Below are positions 1-9,816 of a stretch of 64,000 nucleotides of DNA, piece by piece. Every line of letters begins with the position of its first letter. Position 1 is the stretch's first letter. Position numbers and translations under genes: made by a program. A model generated the notes under the pieces. It was not told the origin of the DNA. It saw only the letters and a program-made list of their open reading frames with translations, and made no database searches. This DNA is from Phragmites australis (Eukaryota; Streptophyta; Magnoliopsida; Poales; Poaceae): assembly GCF_958298935.1 (NCBI RefSeq), contig NC_084928.1, forward strand, positions 19,685,501 through 19,749,500. The letters are read 5' to 3'.

Positions 1-103
1 CTTCCTGAGTGTTCTTCATACGATGGCGACGAGTAGTTAGTGATGCCATCCCTTCCTGAGAGTTCTGCATACAATGGCGACAAGTGGTTGAGTATTCTAC
101 AGA
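1..103. repeat. 51-bp tandem duplication
   Basis: Two imperfect head-to-tail copies of a unit that begins CTTCCTGAG and contains CATACRATGGCGACRAGT. The second copy starts at 52. The array may extend to the left of the window. No function can be assigned. Confidence 0.7.
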
Positions 104-1979
104 TAGAGTGCTAAGGAAGGAAGGAGATAGAGAGAAAGCCAACGAGGGAGGGAAAGAGGTTGTCGAAATTTTGTAATTAATCGGGTGGGAGTTGATAGAT
201 AGAATGCAGAGAGATACAATATGACCATATTTAACAAAAAAAGTACATTATTGTGATTCATTTGTGTCTGTGCATGACTCGTAATACATAATTGAATAAT
301 ACAACATATTTGCCAAAACAATTACAATATTATGATTACATTCAATGTAATTAAATAATACAACTCCACCCCCCCCCCCCCTCTTAAAAAAAGAGGACAA
401 TATTGTGATCACATGATTACAACTCATGGTACGTAATTAACTAATACAACTCATTTGCTAAAAGAGAGGAAAATATCATGATTACATAATTACAATTCAT
501 AGTGCATAAAAAATAACACAACACTCATAGTACATAATTAAATAATACAATACTATTCAAATTTCCTGCAAAAAACTTGGAGCATGAATGTGGAGACACC
601 TGTAAAGGGCCGAAGCAAGCTCGACCTTGAAAGTTTAGTAGTGCACATCTATGGACAGTACCAAACCATCAGAGTCGAGCTATGCTTCGGTCGAATAGCA
701 AGTAATAGGTCTCCAATTTTATCATTTGCAAAAAGTAAAATAAGTATGAAAACAGTGTAATTTTTAATACAAAACATAATAAGAGTAAAAAAAAAATGGC
801 CTCAGTGGCTCTAGCAAATGGTCTTATTAGACACACATAATAGGGAAGATGAAGGACATTGACCATAGTTTGGACAACTCCTTCGTCTACTACTATTATG
901 TGAAACTAATAAAGCCATTTTCTAGCATCATCGAGTCGTATCATCATAGGCTACTATATTTGCTCTCAGATTATACACATTGATATAGTTGGCCCCAAGA
1001 CCCTAAAGGTCATGCTCCCTAGACATTCTTATTGCGTCACTAACCAGGCAAGGGCAAAGCCAATGATTAAAGGCCGTAAATAGCGAATTGATCATCATAG
1101 AGCAGTAAATAGAAGGTGATACAATAGTTCTGCGGCTGTAAAGGATTCACCAGAAAATGGCAAAACCTCTTGTGGTACACATTAGAAGGTCAGCAACCTA
1201 ACAATACACCCAGCAACCAGAGCAACAGCAACAACAAGACAGCAACCGGAGCAACAACGATAACAAGACTACCATAGAGAAAATAATGTAAAGGGCCTAA
1301 TATCACTGGACTACCATAATACCTGGTTTCAACTAAACCCTAATCATAATAAAGCAGTAAACACGAAGGCACCGAAATAGAGCAGAGAGAAGGATCAGCA
1401 TCTGTCCTTATCATTTTTTTATCAAAGATAGGCTCTTACCCTCAGGATCACATCATCGAGCAGGATAGATTAAGTAGAGTAGCATCAGTTCTTATTTAAC
1501 ATCAACATTAGTAGGGAATAGGGTCTAGCCCTCAGGATCCCATCATAAGGGTAAATATATCTTAGTGGAGCATGATTAAGGACATAAGTAGAGTACCATC
1601 TGTTAACCGAGCATGTGTACAGGGACAAAAGGACCAACAGATAAGCAATCATCGAGCAAAGTAGGGCAGCATTTTTTCTTATAAGGTTTAATTTCAAATA
1701 CCTATGCAAAGTAGTTGCATTTTGATAGCATATCTGGAGAACCTATTTTATAAAACAAAATGCAAGTGCAGAATTTTGGCCTGCTACCAAAGATGGCATA
1801 TCTTTAGCTGACTAATTCAAGCAGTCAGCAAGCAGCAAGTCTAAATTTTATTATGCCATTATTTCAAGAACCATTTTTCATAATCAAAGTTAAGGATCAG
1901 AGATTATGCATCACCATTCATGCACGTTTTGTGTCCCTAGATGTAAAACCAGGCGAACACAGTGCATCGCGGCCTCCTG
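104..1979. other. AT-rich intergenic DNA without a recognisable gene
   Basis: I see no convincing coding region here; the reading frames are short and of low complexity. It holds a run of 13 C at 369-381, repeated AATTAAATAATACAA-type words at 340-550, and a CAR-rich simple repeat (CAGCAAC, GCAACAA units) at about 1185-1275. Degraded transposon sequence is likely but I cannot name it. Confidence 0.5.
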
Positions 1980-2440
1980 CTGGAGGGTAGGGATGGAGGG
2001 GGAGGAGGGGGACGGGGAGTATCGAGAGGCTTACCTCAATGACGATGTGGATGCTTTCTAGTCCTCGACGAAGGCCTCAGGGAGGGGGACGGGGATGATG
2101 TCAGGGAGGAGGACAGCGACAGTGTCTGGGAGGAGGACAACGACGTCAAGGAAGACTTGGACAGAGCGCTTGGTCTCCTCAGCACAGCCTCATGGTCCTT
2201 GAGGAGGGGGATGGGGATAGCGTCGGGGTGGAGGAAGGGGACGACATCGGGGAGGATGATAGGGTCGGCGTTGGGGAGGAGGACAACGATGGTGATGGCG
2301 TTGGGGTAGAGGATGATGGTATCAAGGAGGATGGGGACGCAAGGCTTAGAATCGTGGTCCTCCAGTGGCGTGGGTGAGGATAGTGCGAAGACGGCGGTGC
2401 TTGAGGATGGGTGGAAATATTTTCTAAGTCTCGGACGGTG
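1980..2440. repeat. Purine-rich low-complexity tract
   Basis: The plus strand is dominated by GAGGGGGAYGGGGAT, GAGGAGGACARCG and related G/A-rich words in a loose repeat of about 30-40 bp. Both strands show open frames of 60-135 codons, but these reflect base composition (runs of Ser/Pro/Leu or Gly/Asp/Glu). The adjoining CACTA-like subterminal repeats suggest that it lies inside a decayed CACTA transposon. Confidence 0.5.
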
Positions 2441-2454
2441 CATGCGATGCTTCG

Positions 2455-2660
2455 ATTATATAGGGGGGCTTCACTGCCGGCTCAAAGTGTGTACCGGTAG
2501 TGAATGGGGGGTTTCACCACCGGCACAAATGCATGCTTCGGCACTGAAGGGGGCTTCACCGCACGCTCAAATCGGTGTCGGCAGTGAAGGGGTGATTCAC
2601 TATCGGCCCATTACATCAACTGATAGTGAAACCCCCCCTTCCCCATGTAGTGAAGCAAAA
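2455..2660. mobile_element. CACTA-type subterminal repeat region
   Basis: The segment contains at least seven degenerate copies of a short motif of the form TTCACTGCCGGCTC or its complement GGCAGTGAAGG, in both orientations. Such clusters are typical of the subterminal transposase-binding regions of CACTA elements. No CACTA terminal inverted repeat was found at its left edge, so the element is truncated or decayed. It probably belongs with the antisense transposase remnant at 3290-3900. Confidence 0.6.
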
Positions 2661-2671
2661 ATATTTTGTGT

Positions 2672-2742
2672 TGAGCACAAGCGTCGAACTCGCGACCTGT
2701 GGCCCAAAGTCCGAATGAACTAACCACTGCACTACTCAAGTA
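2672..2742 (-). other. tRNA-like sequence inside CACTA remnant
   Basis: Read on the minus strand, the segment has an A-box-like TAGTGCAGTGGTTAG (plus-strand 2720-2734) and a B-box-like GGTCGCGAGTTCGAC (2683-2697). The spacing resembles the internal Pol III promoter of a tRNA gene. It lacks a convincing acceptor stem, so I read it as a tRNA-derived relic rather than a tRNA gene. A similar relic lies in the CACTA element at 4004-4759. Confidence 0.4.
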
Positions 2743-3289
2743 TATTCACTTGAGTTCGTACTATATATATTTATTAATATGTTGTTGACCTTCAATCCTA
2801 ATACATTTTTTTAACTTGCTATATATCAAAATTAAATTTTGTACATCGCTAAATTTCATGGTTCAATTTTCTAATTCAATAAAAATTTAAAATAAATATG
2901 TTCATACCTAAATTTCGCTATTGGGGCTTGCTAGTTAATTAAAAATATAATTGGAGTTTCCTATATATCTTAATTTCATAGATAAATATTTTAAATCATT
3001 AAAAATTTAAATAAATATGCTCATACCTATAACTAATGTAAATTAATAGTAAAGACACCTTCATTAATATATTGTAATTCATATCATTCATTAATACATA
3101 GTAATACATAGCAATAGTGCTTGTGCTATTGCTAATTCATTAAAAATTAAAAATCAATATGCTCAATAATAAAGGCATCTTCCACCATAAACTACAAATT
3201 GAAGCTTCTATAACATAAATGAAGTATAATTGAATCCAAAACAAATTCATATATAATAATTCATATCCTTCATTAATATGCAAATAAAG
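2743..3289. other. AT-rich DNA, no gene seen
   Basis: The segment is strongly AT-rich, with a duplicated word of the type AAATAAATATGYTCATACCTA at about 2892 and 3012. It lies between CACTA subterminal repeats and a CACTA transposase remnant, so it is probably the non-coding 3' part of that decayed transposon. No coding potential was recognised. Confidence 0.45.
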
Positions 3290-3900
3290 CTACTTAATCT
3301 GGCTTAATGATTCGTCCTTCATTATGATCATGGTGTACATAGGGAGCTCCGTTGTTGTCTTCCATGAGACCTAGGTTGATGTCCTCTCTAAAAGGAGGTA
3401 GCGCATCGAATTGATTGTAGTCTTACTCGTCGATGACATTCTCCACTATGATAATCCTTCTTTTTCCTTGAAGAACCATGTGGTGCTCCTCTTTTGTTAG
3501 CCGTGTCTGGGTCATTTACATAGAAGATTTGTATAACATCTTTCGCAAATATAAATGGTTCTTCTCTGTATCTGATGAGTTTTTGTCCACTGTAGGCATA
3601 CCGTACTTATTGATCTTCACGCCCCTTGGGAGTCTGACTCATTGGTATAGGAAAAGAGGAACCTTTAACACTCCATAGTCGAGCTCCCAGATCTCCTCTA
3701 TGAATCCATAGTAGGTCACCCTTTTGCAATTGCAGTCATAGGCATCTATACGGACACCACTATTTTGGTTGGCGCTCTTATTATCTTGTGCTCTCGTATG
3801 AAATGTAAAGCCATTTATATCACATTCTTGGAATGTGAGGATTGTAGTTGACAGTCCGTGAGCGAGCACATTCAACTGAGCACACTAGATGATGCGCATT
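3290..3900 (-). pseudogene. CACTA (En/Spm) transposase remnant, DUF4216 region
   Basis: On the minus strand the frame at 3639-3875 reads through FHTR..DNKSANQNSGVR, then VTYYGFIEEIWELDY and VPLFLYQ. This matches the C-terminal DUF4216 domain of TNP2-like CACTA transposase proteins, which has an NSGV motif and YYGxIEEIWELDY. After a frame change the reading continues to the left with INKYGMPTVD and a LYLRKMLYKS-like stretch, the usual tail of this domain. Stops and frameshifts make it non-functional. The N-terminal Transposase_21 part is absent; the CACTA element at 4004 sits on its upstream side. A separate TNP2 remnant lies at 43400-52135. Confidence 0.75.
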
Positions 3901-4186
3901 TGCCTGATCTTCCAAAGGTAATATGATAAGTCGATTGGTGGATTTTCTACGTTGATGATCCAAAAGCTCTAACCAAGATAGATTGAGAACCCTTGCAACC
4001 ACTCACTACTACAAAAATAGGCTTATATGCTAGCCCATCACTGCCTGTTTCTTACAAGCCAGTAGTAATGGAATATCACTTTCAGTTCGTATCATGGATT
4101 GACACTAAAAGGTCATTCGAAAAAGAACCGGCAATCAAAATCCACTATTACTGCCGGCTCTAGCCATGAGCTGGTAGTGATAGTAT

Positions 4187-4338
4187 CAAACTTTATATCC
4201 AAATACTTTGTAGTTGAAAACCATTAACATATGCAATCCTTTTGACATCTTCTGTCTAAAACTTCAAAAGATTATTTGGATATCTAAATGACATCAAATG
4301 AAAAGTTTTCAACTACAAAGTTTTGATATAAAGTTTGT
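4187..4338. repeat. Inverted repeat inside the CACTA element
   Basis: The arm at about 4187-4226 (containing TTTGTAGTTGAAAAC) is complementary to the arm at about 4297-4338 (containing GTTTTCAACTACAAAG and TATAAAGTTTG). The loop is about 70 bp. A transcript could fold into a stem of some 35 bp. It lies in the centre of the element and is distinct from its termini. Confidence 0.75.
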
Positions 4339-4339
4339 C

Positions 4340-4433
4340 CCCATCCGACTCGTGGTGGGATGGTAAAGACGTATCACGTGTGCTGAGAGGTTCCGAGTTC
4401 GAGTGCCACGAACCGCACGTGAGCGTGTTTCGC
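4340..4433 (+). other. tRNA-like sequence inside CACTA element
   Basis: An A-box-like TGGTGGGATGG (4353-4363) is followed after about 30 bp by a B-box-like GAGTTCGAGTG (4395-4405). The segment reads like a degenerate tRNA D-arm and T-arm, but no closed acceptor stem is evident. Together with the one at 2672-2742 it suggests that tRNA-related DNA travels within this CACTA family. Confidence 0.4.
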
Positions 4434-4762
4434 GTGAAAATTCGTGTGACTTGTGACTTGCAACGACACGGGCGTGGGGGTTCCTCGGGTGCAAAAATAT
4501 ATTTTTTTTCAATTTTTTGAGCCCCAAAAAGATCGATTCAGCACCCAACTATCACTGTCAACTAAAGCCTTCAACCGACAGTGATAGTCGACTATCACTT
4601 CTGGCTGAATCTTTCAGCCGGCAGTGATAACCCCTTCACAACCGGTCTCTAGGCAGTGATAGTCGGGAACTATCACTACCCGTTGCCCACTATCAGCTCC
4701 AAAACCGACAGTAAAATCCCTTTATGGGCCAGCAATGAAGGGTTTTTTTTGTAGTAGTGACT

Positions 4763-5523
4763 ACACCACTACTACATATTTATCTAATGTGCCAAGATGT
4801 AATTGACCTCGCTAAGAAGTCTTTTCTTACAAGAGAATCGAGAACACAAGTAAGAACAGGTAGATGCAATCTAAATATTGCTAATTATCAATGAAGTGCT
4901 TGAGAGCAAAATTTTCCTGAAATGGAAGAAGCGGTAAAACTGTACAAAATAGAATAATCTAAGCAAAACCCAAACCTAAACTATGACAGATATTGTGTAT
5001 ATATAGGGGGGACATGACAAGGTTGACCTAGGGTTGTGCAGCCATGGAAAGAGGCGTGCACAACCTGGACTTCGACCCCGACATGATTACAACACCTAAT
5101 AGGGTCCAAAACAGTGATGCAACACCTTATTTCTTTGAATCTAACTAAACTATAAGGAATATTTGGTAGAGTTCATATCCATTAAAAAGGGCTCGTCATA
5201 ACCTTTCCAGAATGTCCAAGATTGCCTAAAACGGACTTCGTATGTGAGAGTTATGCCCGTTTTACTGACGTGTTATCCTGCGACTCGACCACAACTAGAG
5301 CTCAGCCTCGAGTTCGAGTAGACTTGGCCTTCAAGGGGTGACGTCTGGGTAAGGTTGTGGTGCTTCTCCCTTATTTCTAAGCAATAAAACATCACAATAA
5401 TTTAGTAGTAATCCATCCAAGGAAGAATGAACAATGAGGAACGAGTTCACCTGGTGGTTTAATTATCGTGCACGTGCTCTTGTAATTGGACCTTGTATGA
5501 TTTAAAGGAATATTAATAGTATT
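4763..5523. other. Intergenic DNA, possibly old LTR sequence
   Basis: No gene was recognised. The style of the sequence (short TATATATAGG motif near 5000, then mixed GC-moderate DNA without frames) resembles retrotransposon LTR or leader sequence, but I could not match it to another copy in the window. Confidence 0.3.
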
Positions 5524-6457
5524 TGTTGGAGCAAGAGTTTGTCTTGCCCCAGCAAGTAAGGTGAGAGTTTCTTCTAAGGAGGAGACTCAAGCTTGGAGAC
5601 GAAGTTTAAGAGGAAGGAACACCACAAAAGTATTGATGGTAGAAAAAATGGATCGCTCTGGGAGGAATATCACAACGTGACTTGGTGTGTTTTCACTTTT
5701 GTGTCTTTTTTGCTATCTAGCTCATCCTCCTCTGCCTAGATGATCATGCCCCCCTATTTATAGGGTTGTGCGTAGTTTGGCGTACAAGTTATCATAATGT
5801 ACAAATATCTGGGATCTGACTGAATTACTGGGACTTATCTTGGATAACTACTTTCTACACGATCGGTGAAGATAAATATCCACCGTGCTAACTATCGTGG
5901 TGCTTGCCCCTGGAGTGCGGCGAGCTGGTCACCAATTGCTGTCCGGCGCCGTACTGTTAGGGGTGTTAGGATAGCCTCCATCACACCGGAGTGTTAAAGC
6001 GGTGTTCATTAGCCTAGGCTTTTAATGTTGGTCACTTCCTTGCCGGCAAAGCATGAACAGTGCTCCCCTTCCGGTAGATCTTTCCTAAGGCATGCTGACT
6101 CACCTTGTAGCCATCAGAAAGACAGCCTGAGCAGCCCGAGGCAGGGGCCTCGGGAGTCATGGAACTGGGAGGTGAAAGCTTTGGGAAGCAGGACTCTGGA
6201 AGGTCGGGGCTTCAGGAGGCCAAAGCTTCAGGGGACTGAGGCTTCGGGAGATCATGTTTTTTGGAGGTTGAGCCTTCGGGAGACTGAGCTGGCTAAGCCA
6301 AGGGAAGGCTTCACAGGTACAAAGGGGTACCATGAAGGGATCTGATGACTTCGGAGGTCGAGCCTTTAACTAAGGGTTCGGAGATCAAGGCTCCAGAGGG
6401 ACCTGAATGGTAATCTTCAACCATTATCCTCCAGGCTGGTTTATTTTTCCCCCAATA
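5524..6457 (-). repeat. N1 3' LTR
   Basis: The left edge TGTTGGAGCAAGAG is the complement of the LTR terminus CTTGCTCCAACA seen in N2 and E. The right edge lies at CCCCCAATA, next to the reversed purine tract CCCCCTCATT that would be the polypurine tract. The length of about 934 bp matches the 3' LTRs of N2 (946) and E (938). A reversed TATA box (CTATTTATAGG) lies near 5754. Short tandem CTTCRGGAGRYYGAGG-type words fill the middle (about 6130-6370). The inner edge is uncertain by a few bases. Confidence 0.8.
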
Positions 6458-7076
6458 GTACCCCCTCATTCTCGGGCCCCGATGTTTCGGAGGGGGGAGA
6501 GATGCAGAGGAAAAGGCAATCCTAGCCTAGTATAGCATCAAGGATGCCTGATGGCAATTCCTTGTCCTTTAAGAAGTTTTTTCGTTTAGAAACCATGGAT
6601 GTCGATGGTGAGCCCAAGGCTGATGGCGTACTGATGGTGGCGATCTGCCCCGGAGCTTGTTGGAGCTATCATGCGTGGTGTAGGGACCTCGGGTCAGAGG
6701 GACGTCGATGGATGTGGTGTACTTCCGAGGTCTGTGTTGAGACCAATATAAGTTATCCGGATTCCTTTGGTATGGGATTGGAGGATTCCACGCGTTTTCC
6801 TGGCAGGATAAGACGTGCCACTGTCGCATTCTGACTAGACAATACGGGGGGTCGTTTAGGGTCTTGTGCCCACACCCTTGTCATGCGCCGAAAGGGGTTT
6901 GGGTTATTAATGTGACGGGACGTCCGTGCGAGAAAATGAGGCATTTGTCATGGAGTGCTGACTCGTGTTGGAGGAATGACCCGGATATGCCCACGGTCCC
7001 CCCAGGTATTCAATGGGGGACACTGCGGTGTTGGTTCTGCTTCATCTTCCAGACCTACGTGACTGCTTGGCCAGGG

Positions 7077-7083
7077 TATAAAG
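7077..7083 (+). promoter_or_regulatory. TATA box of antisense unit in N1
   Basis: TATAAAG lies 69 bp upstream of the ATG of the antisense reading frame at 7146. In N2 the complementary TATAAAG lies exactly 69 bp upstream of the homologous ATG. It is antisense to the LTR promoter, so the element may carry its own divergent transcription unit. Confidence 0.5.
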
Positions 7084-7145
7084 CTGGGGTTACCCGGCTG
7101 GAGTCTCCATAGGCCCATGAGTGAGCAGTTAACCTTGACTTGTGT

Positions 7146-7574
7146 ATGGCATCATCTTCCTCCTTATCCTCTTCGGAGATATCGATGATCTCAACAGCTT
7201 CTTCAGGAGCTGGGCTGTTTCGGTCATCGGCAGAGGTGCCGGTGGCCACACCGCTTCCGTATCTATAGGGGAGGTAGTTGCTCGCTACTTCAGCCCAACC
7301 TTTGGCTGGGGAGGCCATGCCCATCGAGATCATCGATATCTCCGATGACAATGAGGAGATCGATTGGGATCTCCGGTGGGGGGAGAGCGAGCAGGCGTCT
7401 GTGGAGCCGATGGCGAAGGAGGAGGGCGGAAAGGTGAGGGAGAAGGCCCCACCGGCGACCTCCTCAGACTCTTTCTCGTCCTCCAATAGCTCGGGAGTCG
7501 GCTACTGTCTCAGTTTCCGTAGTGGCAGGCTGCAGATTAGGCGCATACGCCGTCCCATGTGTGGCCCCTTCTAG
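7146..7574 (+). pseudogene. Antisense acidic/Ser-rich reading frame of N1
   Basis: The frame starts MASSSSLSSS and continues through AEVPVATPLP, the acidic segment IEIIDISDDNEEIDWD, a Ser-rich SSDSFSSSNSSG and a basic GRLQIRRIRR end. Two in-frame stops fall near residues 44 and 47. The frame beginning at 7278 is open and ends at the same stop. N2 has the homologous frame (16968-16306, minus), with clear protein-level similarity over the whole length. It is antisense to the retrotransposon. I do not recognise a domain. Extra antisense genes are known in Tat-lineage retrotransposons such as Grande; that this is one of them is inference. Confidence 0.5.
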
Positions 7575-8139
7575 AACCCGTAGGTGGTGAGGGCGGTAAC
7601 CAGGATGGCGTACTTGGTGACGCCATGATATATCCACGTCTCATGGTCAATCATTGCCTTGTTGTGGGCTCATGGTTTAACTTAGTCACATTGTACTCTT
7701 TGTCACCCTGTTTTGCTCCATAGGGATCTATCTTCTTCGTGGCAATTTCTGTACTGTTGCTTTAGTATATGTCCCTTAGATGTACTAGTTGTTTAATAAT
7801 ATAACATGGACCTTCAGGAATAGTCGTGTCTGCTTCCGTATCGAAGTGCAAGGGGATCTTTCGAACAGGTGACCGTATGTGTGCATGCCTTTGTGCTTTG
7901 AAACCGTGCTTCTTCGTCCCCTTCGAAGGCGATGGCTAGTTTTTCTGATGACCGAGGTACCAAGCCCTTGAATAGATCATCACTGATTTCGTTCCTTCTG
8001 GGGGAGAGGTGGCCTCGAGAATCTGGTGGTGGTAGATACGAGGGTAACTAAGGAGAACCGGGTGGAGCAGTGGCAACCTCGTTGTTCCTGGTTATTGCGT
8101 ACTCCTCGGGCTTGGCATTGGTAGGGCCTCCTTCCCAAT

Positions 8140-8880
8140 TTGTTCCAGATTTCCAGCTCAGCGAAGTCCATCTGTAACCTTTGGAGATCAGCTCTGAAGG
8201 TGGTCCTTGACCCTTCGGGTTCCTTAGCGAGTGCCCGGGTTGATGGCAACGGTGTGTCGGAGCCGAAGCTGAAGGCTAGGCATGAGAGGTTGTCCGCGAC
8301 ACCCTCGGCCCTTAGCCACTGCCTGGCTCTAGTGGTGCTTCGTTTGGAGCCTGGCGGCGACGCGTCGGAGATGAAGTCGAAGGCTAGGCAGGAGAGGTGT
8401 TTCGCGACCCCCTCGGCCTTTAGCCGTTGCCTAGCTCTGGAGATACTCCGTCCGGAGCCTGGCGATGGCGTGTTGGAGGCAAAGTCGAAGGCTAGGCAGG
8501 AGAGGTGGTCCACGACCCCCTCGGCCCTTAGCCGCTGCCCGGCTCTGGAGGTACTCTGTCCAGAGCCTAGAGACGGCGTGTTGGAGACGAAGTCAAAGGC
8601 TAGGTGGGAGAGGAGGTTCGCGACCCCCTCGGCCCTTAGTCGCTGCCCAGCTCCAGAGATATCCCATCCGGAGCCTGGCGACGATGTGTCGGAGGCGAAG
8701 CCGAAGGCTAGGCGGGAGAGGAGGTCCGCGACCCCCTCGGCCCTTAGCTGCTGCCCGGCTCCAGAGGAACCCTGTCTCTAGCCTAGCGATGGTGTGTCAG
8801 AGGCGAAGCCGAAGGCTAGGCGGGAGAGGTGGTCCGCGACCCCCTCTACACTTAGCCACGGCCATGAATTGCGGTCTCTG
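8140..8880 (+). repeat. 108-bp tandem repeat array of N1 (about 6 copies)
   Basis: The units are 108 bp and contain GAAGGCTAGGCRGGAGAGG and CCCTCGGCCCTTAGC-type blocks. Read on the plus strand (antisense to N1) they encode a 36-residue unit with RWSTTPSALSRCPA and EPGDGVSEAK blocks. The frame from 8140 is open for 213 codons, is closed once at about 8779, and then continues. Other frames through the array are also open, so coding is not proven. The same unit fills 11755-11965 and 14340-15860 in inverse orientation. Confidence 0.85.
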
Positions 8881-9069
8881 CAATAGACAGTCGAGGGTTC
8901 CACTATGTTTCTCGTGCCACGAACCATGGGCTTTTATTAAATGTTAGTATAACACTCCTAAAATGATGTATGAAATGTGTCTTTAAAGGAGATGGTAGGG
9001 TAATGATTTTACCTTTTACAATACGTGTTTGAGTCACGCGATTCATACCTTTCCCTGTAGGGAAGGGGA

Positions 9070-9077
9070 TTTTTATA
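9070..9077 (-). promoter_or_regulatory. TATA-like motif between repeat arrays of N1
   Basis: TATAAAAA on the minus strand, in the N1 sense direction, lies in the unique spacer between the two arrays. The homologous position in N2 (14150-14157, plus) is conserved, within AAAGGGGTATAAAAATCCCC. It could be an internal promoter, but there is no other evidence for one. Confidence 0.3.
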
Positions 9078-9249
9078 CCCCTTTGATCTATGTGCTGTGC
9101 TCTTTGGAGGCCAGCAGGTTTCATATCGCTTCAGTATGGAGGCATTTGCCTTCAAGATGCCGGGGTACTCTTCCCGTTAGGTCCTTTCACAACCTTTCCG
9201 CTCGGTGGAGTTTTCGGAAATCATCCCCATTGCGGGGGTTTTGGAAGTC

Positions 9250-9816
9250 TCTCTATTTTGGCGGAGGTTTGGTAAGGCTCTCCGTTTTGTCAGGTTTTGT
9301 AAAGCTCTCCATTGTGCCGAGGTTTGGTAAATCTCTCCATTTTTGCCGGAGGTTTGGTAAGCTCTCTGTTGTGTGGAGGTTTGGTAAAGCTCTCCATTGT
9401 GCGGAGGTTTTGTAAGACTCTCCATTTTTGTTAGAGGTTTTGTAAAGTTCTTGATTTTTGTTGGAGGTTTGTAAGACTCTCCTTTTTTGTCAGAGGTTTT
9501 GTAAAGCTCTTCATTTTTGCCGGAGGTTTGTGAGACTCTCCATTTTTGTCAGAGGTTTGGTGAAGTTCTCCATTTTGCGGAGGTTTTGTAAGACTCTTCG
9601 TTTTTGTCAGATAGTTTGTAAGGTTCTCCGTTTTTGCTGGAGGTTTGTAAGACTCTCCGTTTTTGTTGGAGGTTTTGTAAGACTCCTTGTTTTTGTCGGA
9701 GGTTTTGTAAGGTTCTCCATTTTTGCTGGAGGTTTATAAGACTCTCTGTTTTTGTTGGAGGTTTTGTAAGACTCCATTTTTATCGGAGGTTTTGTAAAGT
9801 TCTCCGTTTTTGTTAA
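9250..9816. repeat. About 30-bp tandem repeat array of N1
   Basis: About 19 copies of a 27-30 bp unit of the form GAGGTTTTGTAAGACTCTCC followed by RTTTTTGYCG. Copies vary by point changes and 1-3 bp length changes. The inverse array is at 13407-14000 in N2. There are no unique spacers, so this is a satellite-like minisatellite and not a CRISPR array. The open frames across it (for example 9458-9739) are repetitive Phe/Cys/Arg-rich by-products. Confidence 0.88.

Larger units (their letters stand above)
4004..4759. mobile_element. Non-autonomous CACTA transposon (756 bp) with 3-bp TSD
   Basis: The left end is CACTACTACAAAAATAG (from 4004) and the right end is TTTTTTTTGTAGTAGTG (to 4759), a matching terminal inverted repeat of the CACTA type. 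The flanking trinucleotide ACT occurs on both sides (4001-4003 and 4760-4762), the 3-bp target duplication expected for CACTA insertion. Subterminal CTATCACTGCCGG-like motifs are repeated near both ends. There is no transposase frame, so it depends on a partner. It contains an inverted repeat and a tRNA-like segment, annotated separately. It landed beside the older DUF4216 remnant. Confidence 0.92.
5524..9816 (-). mobile_element. N1: truncated non-autonomous Retand/Dasheng-like LTR element
   Basis: N1 runs on the minus strand. Its 3' LTR lies at the left (5524-6457). Going right, it has an antisense reading frame (7146-7574), a 108-bp repeat array (about 8228-8880), a short unique spacer with a TATA-like motif (9070-9077, minus strand) and an array of about 30-bp units (9250-9816). 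The same modules occur in the same relative order, inverted, in N2 (10332-18645). N1 stops abruptly inside the 30-bp array, so its 5' LTR and 5' half are missing. No gag or pol was found. The LTR is of the same family as those of element E (44143-51839), which encodes gag-pol. Confidence 0.8.

Noticed and set aside
2036..2443. 135-codon open frame on the minus strand
   Set aside because: It lies in a purine-rich low-complexity tract with open frames on both strands. The predicted protein is only Ser/Pro/Leu runs.
4340..4433. Functional tRNA gene
   Set aside because: A- and B-box-like words are present, but I could not build an acceptor stem and anticodon arm. Kept only as a tRNA-like relic.
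9250..9816. Regular short repeats that look like a CRISPR array
   Set aside because: The units of 27-30 bp are contiguous, variable in length and have no unique spacers. They belong to a plant retrotransposon minisatellite.
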